Assembly (NCBI GenBank): GCA_038030265.1
Contig: CM075939.1
Span: forward strand, 44,745,253 to 44,809,252
Length of the DNA stretch: 64,000 nt
Direction: 5' to 3'
From: Corythucha ciliata
Taxonomy: Eukaryota; Arthropoda; Insecta; Hemiptera; Tingidae
The position numbers were made by a program, and so were the translations under genes. Of the stretch, positions 47,201 to 59,200 are shown in pieces. Numbering within the stretch: the first letter of the stretch is position 1; each line of letters opens with the position of its first letter. The notes under the pieces were generated by a model. It made no database searches. It saw only the letters and a program-made list of their open reading frames with translations, and had not been told where the DNA came from.

Positions 47201-50200
47201 GAGATAATTCTCAGATCTGATCCATTAATGGCGGATTTCACTAAGTTTGAGTTTAAAGTTCGGGCTACTTAACTCTCAAAGTTAAAAGTGACTCGAGGTT
47301 AAGAAAGGTTTTAAGCTCTTGCTAACCCGCAGGCCACGACTAACTCGAAGAGGTGAAACGAGGTTTTTTCGCTAACCCCAAGTTAACCGTAAACTCGAAC
47401 CTCAACTCTCAGCTGAGAACAAAAAAATGTCAAATTTCTGAGGTAGAAATGGAGAAAACTACATTTGGTCGGTGTTATAAGCCCCGTTCACACGATGCAA
47501 TGTTTGAAGCTATATTGCATGCTGGTTTTTTAAAAACATCCGGTCACTGCCAAGGAACATATGTTTTTAAAAAACCAGCGTGCAACATATCTTCAAACAT
47601 TGCACCGTGTGAACAGGGCTATAGTGAGGGCTAGCTAACTCTAGGAGTTAAGAGTTCATTCAAGTTAGGAGAGATCCCGTTTCACCATCAATTCCAAGAT
47701 TGGAGTTACCAAACCCTTAGATTTTTCCCAGACCCTTTCGGGTTTTCGCCGAGAAAATAGCACAATCAAATAAACTCACTCAGGACAATTCAAATAAAGA
47801 CAATTTTCGACATCATTTCAGCTTACCCGGAAAATAAAACGAAAACAAGAGAGAGAGAGAAAGAAAAGAAAAACTGCGGGGGAGAGAAAAAGCCAAGAGA
47901 CGGAGTCAATTCTTCACGATAAAGCTGTCTACAGTAATAATTTTTATCTACACAGCAGCCCATCAGATCACTGAAAGTTGTTCAGTGCAGTCGCGCTCGG
48001 ACAGTCGTTTTTTGCTAGATTCGTTCTAATTTTGGAGAAATCGTTCCATTCTACACGAAGGTTGTTCATTAATTCATAGAAGCGGTACGCACAATTTTCG
48101 TAAGAGTAGAAAATAAGATCTGGGAGTTAACTCTCTTGGTAACCCGCACGTTAAGACAAACTCAAAGTGGAGAAACGCATTTTTTCTTTAACTCCGGGTT
48201 ACCCTTAACTCCAGCTCTAACTTTCGTTGATGAAACTCATTTTTTGAGTTAAGATGGAGTTAAGAGAGGTGGTTTCTCTGGGTAACTCCAAGGTCAAGCA
48301 TAACTCGAAGTGGTGAAACACTTTTTTTACGCTAACTCCGATTTACCCGAAACTCGACTTTAACTCTCGGTGGTGAAATCCGCCATAAATGTGATTTTTT
48401 ATACATTTTTTCCATCAAAATTAACGAAATTATGGCGAATATTCTGAAGTGCGAGCAAAAAAAGCCTCCCCTCGGTAAATCAACGGTTAATTATTGCACA
48501 GATTCGCCGATTAAAAGTGATTTCAAAACTTTCACTGTTACAAAAGCATAATTTCGTGCTGTAGACCAATTAAAAAGCAAATTCACGATGTTAGGTCATT
48601 TTGAAAAGCAATGTTACTGACCTGAGTCCTTAAGAAGAAGAAGAAGAAGAAAAAAAAACTCTTTCAAATAAGTGCGAATTCTTTCAAAATGAAATTTCGC
48701 GGGCTTGCGGTTAATTAAAACCTGATTTCTCGCGTTTCGCGGCATCTAATAGCGTTTTCCATTTACATAAAATTCAGCTCCAGAGCAATTTATTTCCACT
48801 GGTCTTCTCCAGTACTCTGTTTTAATTCAGAGAGGCGTCGAGCGGAAAAAGAACTGCTCTTGAGCAGACTTTTATGTAAATGGAAAAGCTTACCTGATGG
48901 GGTTGAAGCACTACAAACTGTGGTTAGAGGTCAACAACTGTGGTCTTTGCTGTATTGCTGTGGTTGGACTTTCCTTGTGGTTGGAGTTGTGGGAGACCGA
49001 AATCGAGCTGTTAAAGCAAACTAAAAATGAACGTGTGTTTTCTTTAACAAGTCAAGTTGAAAATTGTGGGTTCGATAAATCGAATGAATTCTTTTTCCAA
49101 GAACGTTTTTAAGAACTTCACAAGAGGTGTTTTCTCGTGACGCCGAACTTTATTTATTTGGCACTGATGGCGTTGCTGACAGTGCGATCTTTAGACGGGG
49201 GCCCGGGGCCCCGTGTCAAGAAGGGCCCCGGATTCTTCAGGTTTTGTTTGTTTTTTTTTTCCAATATGGAAGAAAGATACTCGTCTTCTATCAATAGGCG
49301 ACCGTACATTAATCGAACCTTAGATCAAATAATAATTTTTTTATGAGCCTAAGGCCCGCTTTATCAATCGTTGATTAAAGAGCTGGCTAAAAACTTTATC
49401 TGTTTCATGATCATGGCTCGCAGATGATTTCTCTAATGGCGTTTTCAATTTACATAAAATTCCGCTCTGGAGCCGAGCATTTCCACCCGTCTTCTCCGTT
49501 ACCATATGACATAATTCAGAGAAAACGGGTGAAAATGCTCGGCTTTAGAGTGAAATATTATGGAAATGGAAAATGATATAAATCAGTTCTTTAAATTTCT
49601 TAATCGACAATTGATAAAGCGGGCCTAAATGTTTTATGGTAGATTTCACCACAGAGAGTTAAGGTTTGAGTTACGTTGTCAGAATTAACTGAAAAAAGGC
49701 GTCACTATTTATGTAAACAATGTTAGAGTTAGGTAACTCCAATCTAACTCCCGGTGGTGAAATTGGCCCTTAGGGTTTTATTTGCTTTTGCCCAGTAGCG
49801 CAACGACAAAGGGATGGGGGGAGGGGCAAAAAGTAATGGGGGGGAAGGTCCTTAGCTAATCCACGCTAAAAATAGCGGTAAACCCTGTTTCTCGGTTAAA
49901 ATTGAGAAAAAAGCGAGTACACAGTTATTTCGCCGATAAAATTGGGAAAAATTACTTGTTTCTTCGACATGAATTTTCGATTTTTTCACATTTAACCATG
50001 AGTTAGCGTTTTTTCCCCATTTTATCAACGAGTTAGTGATTTTTCTCAATTTTAGAAGCATAAATTCGTAGTTCGCTGCTAAAATTGAGAAAAATTGCTA
50101 ATTCGTTGCTAAAATGAAGAAAACGTGGTAAATCATGGCTAAATATAAGATAATTTGGAAAAAGCTCTAATGCGCGGCTAAATTTGAAAAAAAAACAAAA

Positions 50201-53200
50201 AAAAACGTAATTTGCGGGGCTTCCTAATTTACCGACGCACACAAAAATCAACCCGGCACCCTAAAATTGAGGAAAAACGCTAACTCGCTGCTAAAATGGG
50301 GAAAAAGCGCTAACTCACATGCCTAAATGTGAAAAAGTCGCTCATTTATGGCTACAGTTAAGAATAAGAGCTAATTGACGGCGAAAAGTAAGAATAAGGG
50401 CTCATTTAAGGCTGAAGTTGAGAGTTAACGCCAATTCGCGATTTTTGGATGCAGCTTCATATATGAAATTTAGAAAAGGTGCTAATTCTATCTAAAAGTG
50501 AGAAAAGTGCTAATTCATTGCTACATGTGAATACAATATTGCCAATTCACTATAGTATTGTAGATAAAAAGCGCTAATTCACTGCTAAAACTAGAAGATC
50601 GCTAATTATTCGTAGTTAAAATGGAGAAAACGTGCTAACTCATGGCATGATTGGAAATAATTCCGGAAAAGCTCTTGAATCCACGGCTAAATTTTGAGAA
50701 TAACGATAATTTGCGGCCTCTTCGTTGCTGAGTTTTGGCTAAAGCAAAAGAAATTGATAATTCGTGGCTAAAATCGAGAAAAACTCATTATGTCGACTAA
50801 AATTTGTGAAAAAGTGCTAGTTCACAGCAAAAGTTAAGAAAACGCTAATCGCGGATAAAAATGAGGAAAATAGATAGTTCGCGTCTAAAACTTAGTTCAC
50901 GGCAGGGTCGTAGCCAGCCTTGTTTTGTTTGGTAAAAGAGGGGGCCCAATATTATCCCAGGCCCGGAGCCCCGTTTTTAAATAAAGACTGGCCCTGGTTT
51001 CCGAACCCATTTGGAAATGTCACGCTGCGTACCAAGCCACGCACGAAACGGTGACGAAATGAAACGAGAAGATGATCGTTTTCCAGGGTGCGAAACTGCG
51101 TGAAAATGTTTGAAAAATTGTGTAGCTGCAACGATTCATGATTGTAGGGGCGGAATACGGTTCGTCGAAGTGTCACAAATGAGCTTGACGTTCTCCATTT
51201 CGAGGTGTCACAGCTGAAGACTGTGAGATGCGAGGGTTCAGTGAACAATTTTTGAAGCTGCCAGTCGGTTGTTTGGACGGCAGCGATGTCAGAGGGAGAA
51301 ATTTCTCGTTTACAGACGATCGCTTCGATTCGCGAAAGAGCATCAGCAGTACCTACTATTCTCTATGCCTTTCACGGACCTTCTTTGTGATAGGGGCTTT
51401 GCTGGGGTTGGGCATTTGCAGTGGTTTGAGGTTATAACGAAGGTTAGAGCGTTGATGTGGTTGGACCTTTGCAGTGGTTGGATCTTTGCTGTTGTTGGAC
51501 TTTTGCAGTAGTTGGGCCTTATTGGACCATCTTCGTGGCTGATGTTGTACTTAATCAAGTTTCCTCAGCGGGTTTTAACATATTTGACACTTATAGAAAG
51601 AAACTAAAACAGTGTTTGTGTTGGAGGAGAGGGTACGTGATTGAGGTCCACCACTGGGCCCGAATATTCTTTCTACGTGCCCGCCCATATCAGAGCGTTT
51701 ACAGACGAGAACCTGTATAACCACCTGTTATGGACGAGAAGTACAAGGGCTAACACTTTTCCTGACAACCACCTTATTCCACGACAACAACAATAACTGG
51801 GAGTTTAGACTAAAAAATGAGGCTGTAAGCCATACAAAAGCACTGAATTTTTATCAGGTACTCACTCGCTGTGGCTATTTTCCCCTCCAAACTGATAACA
51901 TTGAAAGGAAACGGCCCATTCATGACTTTGCAACCCACAATTTTGGTAATTTTTCTCCACAAAACATAGTTAATTAGTTAATTGGCTAAGAATCGAACAA
52001 TTTCGCCTTGTGGCACAACTACCACCGCCTTCTGTGATCATGTTGGCTCAGGAGTGAGGACCAACACCCATTCCCGAAATTGCGTAACAGGTGAAAGTCT
52101 CAGCTTTTAGCTGTATTTTTCGGTAATATAGCATTATTATTATCGGGAAGAGGTGTAGGTGCGTTTTGTTATGGAATTGAATTCCTGTCACTGGTAGGGG
52201 GAGGGGGTGCATCTCTGAGTCTCAGCGGGAATGAGCAGTGGCTTAGTTACACTTAGAAGGATATAAATGAATCAATAAGTTAAGAAACGTGCAAAATTAA
52301 AAGCTGTTAGCATAAAATAAGCGTCAAGACGAGTTATACCTGTAATGCCGGATGGACATGGTTGTCCAAAGAGGATTTGTTCATTCCAATGGCGTCAGTT
52401 GAGCCCGATGTCTTGCTGCCGCCACCAACTCCGCCACTCCCGCTTCCTACTCCTCCTCCAACACCGCCAGCCCCTCCACCACCGCCGCCGCCGCCTCCAA
52501 CCGGACTGTCTCCACAAGTTGACGGCGGACAGATACGAGGCGATGACGATGCCGCCGAAGCGACAGTGGCTGCTGCCATCGCGGCCGCCGGATACCACGA
52601 CAGCGACAGTGACGGTGACGGCCGCACCATGCGGGCCTGCTGAATGGCCCACCATTGTTCGAATTTGCGGCGAACTTCCTCCGAGGGCTGTTGTTGATCG
52701 ATGCCGCCCACTTGCGGAGGCCCCCCGCAGCCGTTTCTCATTAATTGTGCAACGATGTTCTAGAAAAAAATAAATAAATAAAAAAAAAGTATGAAACCAA
52801 CAAATTATTAAATTGTTTGTTCACCTAATTAATCCTACATTTTCTCATTGTTTAACTTATACTCGTGGCCCTACTGTGATTTGTTACTGGATTTGTACAT
52901 TTGACGTAAATAGCACATCGTAAAGCCATCCGCGAGATTTACAATTGTCTAAAACTAGAGATAATTTAGGTACAAATCTAGCCTTTAAACCGTCTAGTTG
53001 CGCAAGCATTTTTTTTTCTTATTTACCGTGTTATTATTTATTGTTAAACCGCTCGCTTCTTGTTTTTTTCGTCCCACCCACCACTTCCCCTTAAAACCTT
53101 AAATTCAAAGTCCATTTCAAGCGCAATTAAAAACAAAAGGATAGAATGTGTTGGTATTTAGCTCTTGCTTCCGGATGCTGACAGCACGTACAAGCTTTTC

Positions 53201-56200
53201 TAACACCAGGCATCATCCCAAAAGCCCCCCCCCTCCCACTCACCATCACACCACACCGCACCATCAGTCCCGATCCATTCTATTTCGTTGGATATCAGGG
53301 TTGAATTGTAATAGCATCATTTTTTTGTATCGTAGCTTCCTCTGGACGTCAAGCATGATTTAGTAATTTAAAGAAAACGGTCGGTGGGCGTGGGTTTTAG
53401 CTATGCCGAGCATACTTAACAGTGAAGCCAATCGTCAAGTTTTTTTTTTTGTGTGTGTGTGTTCCCCCTAAAACGAAAGACTAAGCCTGGCGATACGAGG
53501 AAGTGTTTTCCAGCTAAATAAATCCTCTTAAATTAAATCTTATATTTATAAATAATACTCTTGTTTGCGCGAATCGAAGATTAATTATGAGTTATCTATA
53601 CGATTTCATCAGGTATGGGGTAAAAGGAAAGCCTTCGTAATATGAAGAGTAAGTTGTGGGAGGGGGAATGAGGGGCTCTTATCCACTCTTCAATACGTCT
53701 CTCTTCTAGCAGAATTTTCGAAGGCAACAGGTGCGTTTAAAGCACAATGTGTAGTTTAATCTGCGTAATAACACAATAACGTTGAAAATTCACCCTGAAT
53801 TTATCTTTAGTTGTATAAAGGTACTGGGTAGGGCGGGGTGAGGTTAATATAACAATAACTTCTCGTTTTCCTCTTAAACCCTCTCAACGGGAAATAAGTT
53901 GTTTCACGGAGGAAGATAAGCGTGGTGAGCGGGGGCAAAGGAAAATTTGCCTACACCCCTCCCCAACACCACACCCCACCCACCACTCAGTACTTGTTAA
54001 ACCTCCGCTCATTAGTACTCGAGACAAGACTATAGTCTTAATGATATAACCTACTCGTGTAAATCAGAATTAGCAAACCCCCCGCTCCGCCCACTTCTTC
54101 ATCCTTTTAAAACATCATTCCTTTTTCCCGGTATCGTCAAGACGCTTATATCATACACTTCTCAAAAATGTGGCGGTGTTTGGGAAGTTGGGTCTTAAAA
54201 AAGTCGACGGGGCGTCGGTATTTTAAACGCAAATGCCCCATGTTGGATGGTGGTGGAGGGATAATGAAACAAAAGGAAAAAAAGATTAGCTTAAACAGTT
54301 AATTCTCATTAAATTTGGGTTAACAGCAAAAATATGGATGATGAGGAAATTATAGCTAGGGGGGGGGGAGCTTCCTTCCTGATTTTCATTGTCTACGTGG
54401 GGTCGGCCTTTTTCATGAAGTAAAACCCGCTGGGAGAGAGGTTTGATAAAAGCCGGTGTGGAGAGAAAATTATAAAAGGTAAAACTTACGTCGTCTAGCG
54501 GGCAACCTGAGGCGACGAGCATCGAGTGAGATTGTAGAAGTAGTAGCCGAAGTAATTTGTCTTTCATTTCAGAGAGAACCGTGGGTCGAAATCTGTAACA
54601 AAACGGGGCATAACGGGGCCACTGTTGAAAAGTCTAATAGAACAAATTATCCACAAAAATATGGTTCTCCCAATATTTTGACATTTATAGGGCCGGCTAC
54701 CCTACGAGTTCCACCGGCACAAAAAAGCACTCGAAACATTGCAAATTTTGCTTAAATCAATGCCCTAAAACTGACATCCGAATCAGCCTGGAAACTTTGT
54801 AATTTCGCTCAGTACCTAAGCTTGCATCACCCTCACAAATATTTAGCTCTAAATGTTGCAATTACCAATCTATTCGTCCGGCTATTGTTGGGTGTGGCTT
54901 GCCCAGGGCCAGCGCCCACTAAAAACCATTGGCATATTTAAGGGGGGGGGGCTATAGGGACTCAGCTCCCCTAGTTGGTCGTATTAGCTCCCCCAAGATA
55001 TTTATTCTCAAGCCCCTTTTCCAAAAACTGTCAAATTGACAGTTTTTAACGCCGAAAATGACAGTGTCTGTAGGGCGACATTGGTAGTGTTTCGAGGACG
55101 AAATTGACGGTTTTGAACGACGATATTGATAGTTTCTATAGTACTCTGATGTAAAACCTCGTAATCAAGGTTTGGGATATTTGTTATAATGGAGAAAATT
55201 GAGATTCCAAGCCAAAATTGTCAGTTCCTGAGGCAAAATTGACAGTATTGTAAGTAGAAATTGACAGTTTGAAGTACGACAATCACAGTTTTGAATGTTG
55301 AAATTGACTGTAATCCAACGGGGCTTTACGTGTCGTGGACGAGGGCGAGAGCACGCACTTTACTTTTTTACACGTGATTTATAATTTTTACTGAAATTGA
55401 CAGTATCTAGGTGAAATTGGCAAATTTGAGGACGAAATTGACAGTTTATAGGATGAAATTAGGAGTTTTAGGACGACATTGATAGTTTTGACAACGAAAT
55501 TTACAATTTCCTGGACAAAATGGACAGTTTCAGAAAGGAATTGACTGTTTCCCGAACAAATGCAAGTTGATAGTTTCCAGGACGATATTGACCGTTTTAC
55601 GGACGAAATTGGCAGTTTTAAGACGACACTGATAGGTTTGGCGATGAAAATGACTGTTTTGAGGACGGATTCGACAATACAAGGAAGAAATTGACAGTTT
55701 AAAAGACAAAATTAACAGTTTCCAGGATGAAATTCACGGATTGAAGAACAAAATTGATAGTTTCCAGGACGAAATTGTTAGATTTGAACTTTTACTAGAC
55801 AGTTTATAGGGAAAAATTGACAGTTTTCAACGACGAAATTGACAGTTTCTAGTAGTCGACTGTTTCCGGTGAAGGGGCTTAAAAACCGCCAGTTTCCGAA
55901 ATCCCTTGACACAGTTTCTAGGAAGAAATTGGCAGATTCGAGGACGAAATTGACTAGTCCCTAGACTAGTGCCTGACTAGTCGTTTTGGTGATAATTAGG
56001 GTACGAATAGTCAGTCCAGGCATTTTTAAGGCACGAATGGTTAATTTAGCTATTATTGGAACGCGAGTGGTCGTTTTTCAAGGCGCAAATCTGTCAGTAT
56101 AGCCATTGTGTGGGGGGGGGGGCAGAATTGTCAATACGACCAGCAGCCCGTTTCGGGGCTTGTCCGCAGTCTGTTCTACCACTTTCAAGGGACGAATTGT

Positions 56201-59200
56201 CGTTGACTCTGACGCTTTCCAAAGAGCGCGAATGACCAGTGTGACCATTTTTAGAGCGAAACTTTGAAGATTGACATTTTTTAGGCGTTTGGTTATTTCA
56301 GAGCATGAATCGTCAGTTCAGCCATTTTTAATGGCCCGGAATCGCTTTTTTGACCACTTAGAAGGCGCGAATCGTCATTTTAGCCATTTTTAGGGCGTGA
56401 ATAGTCCGTTTGACTATTTTTGAAAGTCAATTTTAGGGTGCGAACGGATAGTTAAGCAATTTATAAGGCATGAATCGCTAAATTCACCATTTTTCGAATG
56501 CTTCGAACGAGCGAAAATTTGTTTTTGGCGCAGTGAAATCAGTGAAATTGCTTTTTTAGGTCCAACCAGCAGGAAGTCACATTAGGCATTTTAATGGCTT
56601 GAATCGTTTAAGGCATTTCCAAGACGCGAACTATTAGTTCTGCTATTTTTAGGGCACAAATCGTCTGCATTTTTAGCCATTTTCCAGGCGTGATGGTTCA
56701 GTTTGTCCGTTTTTGCACTACGAATGGTAAGTTTCACCATTTCACTGACACGAATTAGCACATTTAGCCATTTTTAGGGCGAGATTTGCCAATCAAGCAA
56801 TTTATAGTTTCAAATCAAATCAAAAAGTTTATCCAGTCCAAGAGGTACATGTAGCTAACGCTGGTTGGTGTGGGGGGAGGGGTTCGGTGAGGACGGCCCA
56901 TGCTCGGTGCGCAATCGCAAGTGGTCAGTTTATCGCTTGAAGGGCGCAAATAGCCCTGTTCGGCCATTTTTTGGGTGCAGTTAGCCACTTTGAAGGCGCG
57001 AATCGTCTGTTTATCCTCTGTAGAGCACAAACGATCAGTTAGACTATTTTTAGACCGTGAACTGCTGGTACGAATTTAGTATGCCATTTACAGGGCGCGC
57101 CTCGATGGTGCAATGGATACAATGCTCGGCTTCGCAACCTAGTGGGCCTGGGTTCGAATCCAGCCATTGCCCATTACACTATAAGGTTGTGGCGAGCTGT
57201 AATACGGCACACTCGGCTTCGTGTGGGCGTTTGTGGCGGTGTGCGTTCAACAAACCGCGCACAGACCGACACGCCCGAGTAGTACGGGCGTGAAGTGCTC
57301 AGTTAGATAGATGGGTATGACGTAGGAGCCCACTTGAGGCCTTGGCGTCGTCGGACTTGGCTTGGCCGGGAAAAGCACCCCCCTCCACCGAAAAAAAAAC
57401 AAATGCCATTTACATGGCGTAAATAGCCAGTTTTTAGCCTCGCTTGTATTTCATTACGAGCACCGCTATCGGTCTCATACTTTTTTTAACTTTTCGCGAC
57501 TTCAAGTAGAATTTTTCTACCCAATACTGTACGTCTTGCGACGACTGGTCAGACTGGGTCGGGAACAGGTAGAAGATATTGTTATGGAGGTCGCAATAGT
57601 TACAGAAAAGTGTAGGCGAACTGTACTACAGAAATCTGTAATACAATTGTACTACACGTGTATTACATTTTTGGTAGCATGGTGCAACCAAAGGTCGCTA
57701 GGCGACGTCGTCACGACCCTTATTTCGTTCCCCACTTTGGTCGGATTTTGGTTGAGGGGAAGTCGCGAGGATGTCGGTCGGCGACGTCAGGTCGTCTTTC
57801 ACAACGTTATAGCGACTTAATTTTGCTACTTGGACCACCCATCGCACCACTCATCCTCAGGGGAACTTGAGGGGGGAACTTTGGTGTGGTTACGGGCTTT
57901 GCTGTGGTTACGAGCTTTACTGTTGTTTTGAGCTTTGCTGTGGTTACGAGATTTGCTGCGGTTACAATTTGGATTCGATTGATGAGTAGCTTTCCTCAAA
58001 TTGTGACTGTAGGGCAATGCTATATGGAAGGGGTTGACTGGCTCTGCAACGATTTTACTAGAACGCTTGTGATTTAACGTGCGACTATTCAGCGACAAAT
58101 TCGTCTGTTATACAAGCGAAAAGTTGGACTATTCGTCTCAAAAATGGTGATTTCGACCGTAGAAACCGTCTCAGCACCTGTCCATTTCAGGTCAGGCTCG
58201 AATACAATCAACAGACATCTTGTACACACCACTACCTATACTCAAAGAAAAATTGTATTGATTCCATCCTATTTGCAGGGAGATCGCCTTAAATAAAGAT
58301 GAGAATACCTCCACGCATAGGATTGTCGGCCTCTCCTCACCCCCAGAAGTTAGCCCCAAAATTACAAATTTCACTCAATTTATTGTTTTTTTTTTTTTTT
58401 TTTCTCGCAACTTTTCCGCTGTTTGTCTCGTTGAATGGTGTCCCCGACCTAATGCTAACGCTATTCATGAACCAGCGGCCGACAGACCAACTGGGGCCCA
58501 AAAGGGCGAGAAAATCTCTGTGGAAACTCTCAGCGCAAATTAATCCACCCGCCAAATAACAATGACCTGTTGTCATGATTTTTTAGCCGGGAATTGACGG
58601 ATTTTCCCGCGCTGACACGCGAATAGGCGTTTTTCTCTATTATAGCTGCGAATAAGCGTTTTTCGTCAGCTTTACCCGGGAATTACGCATTTTCTCCGTT
58701 TTAGCTGATGTGATCCAGCACTTTAAATTAATTTAATAAATAAATTAATTTGATAAATTAATTTATCCACGAATGACCTGTTTTCCCAATTTTAAGAGCG
58801 CTTTCGCGCTTCACCTCAATTTCAGCCGCGGTTTCGCGTTTTTTTTTTGTTTTTTTTTTTTTTCACGCCTCAGTCATACGAATGAGCAATTTTATCAATT
58901 TTTGACACAAAATTCCACTTTTCTTCAAATTTAGCCGCGAATTGCCACTTTTTCCAAATTTTAGAAGCTTATTAGCACTTTTCCTCAATTTTAGCCGAAA
59001 ATTAGCGTTTTTATTTCACTTCTTAGCCACGCGAACGAGCGAATTTTCTCAATTAGTCCCTCGAACAAGAGCTTTTTCTCAACTTCAAATTGATTCAGGA
59101 AAAAGCGTTTTTCTCCATTTTTATCTGGCGATGAGGACTGTATCTGTACCTCAATTTTATAAGGGAATCAGCGATTTTTCTCAATTTAAGCCGAGAATTA

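Larger units (their letters stand above)
43257..52339 (-). other. dve 9 kb intron, transposon-rich
   Basis: Contains single-copy-looking DNA and an inverted-repeat element (43931-44114), a Ty3/Gypsy gag remnant (45480-46343), a nest of MITEs (46414-49769), family B minisatellite (49850-50890), a Ty3/Gypsy pol remnant (50990-51375), and small arrays of GTGGTTGGAC.. units at 48900-48990 and 51395-51520. Bases 43300-43640 and 44120-45060 show no identifiable feature. No extra dve exon was found. Confidence 0.6.

Noticed and set aside
52345..52773. Plus-strand Pro-rich and Arg/Leu-rich frames
   Set aside because: They are antisense to the Gly-rich dve exon and show no independent pattern.
57101..57175. 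Functional tRNA gene
   Set aside because: A and B boxes are present but acceptor and anticodon arms do not pair, and the sequence continues into a SINE body with A-tail and target duplication.
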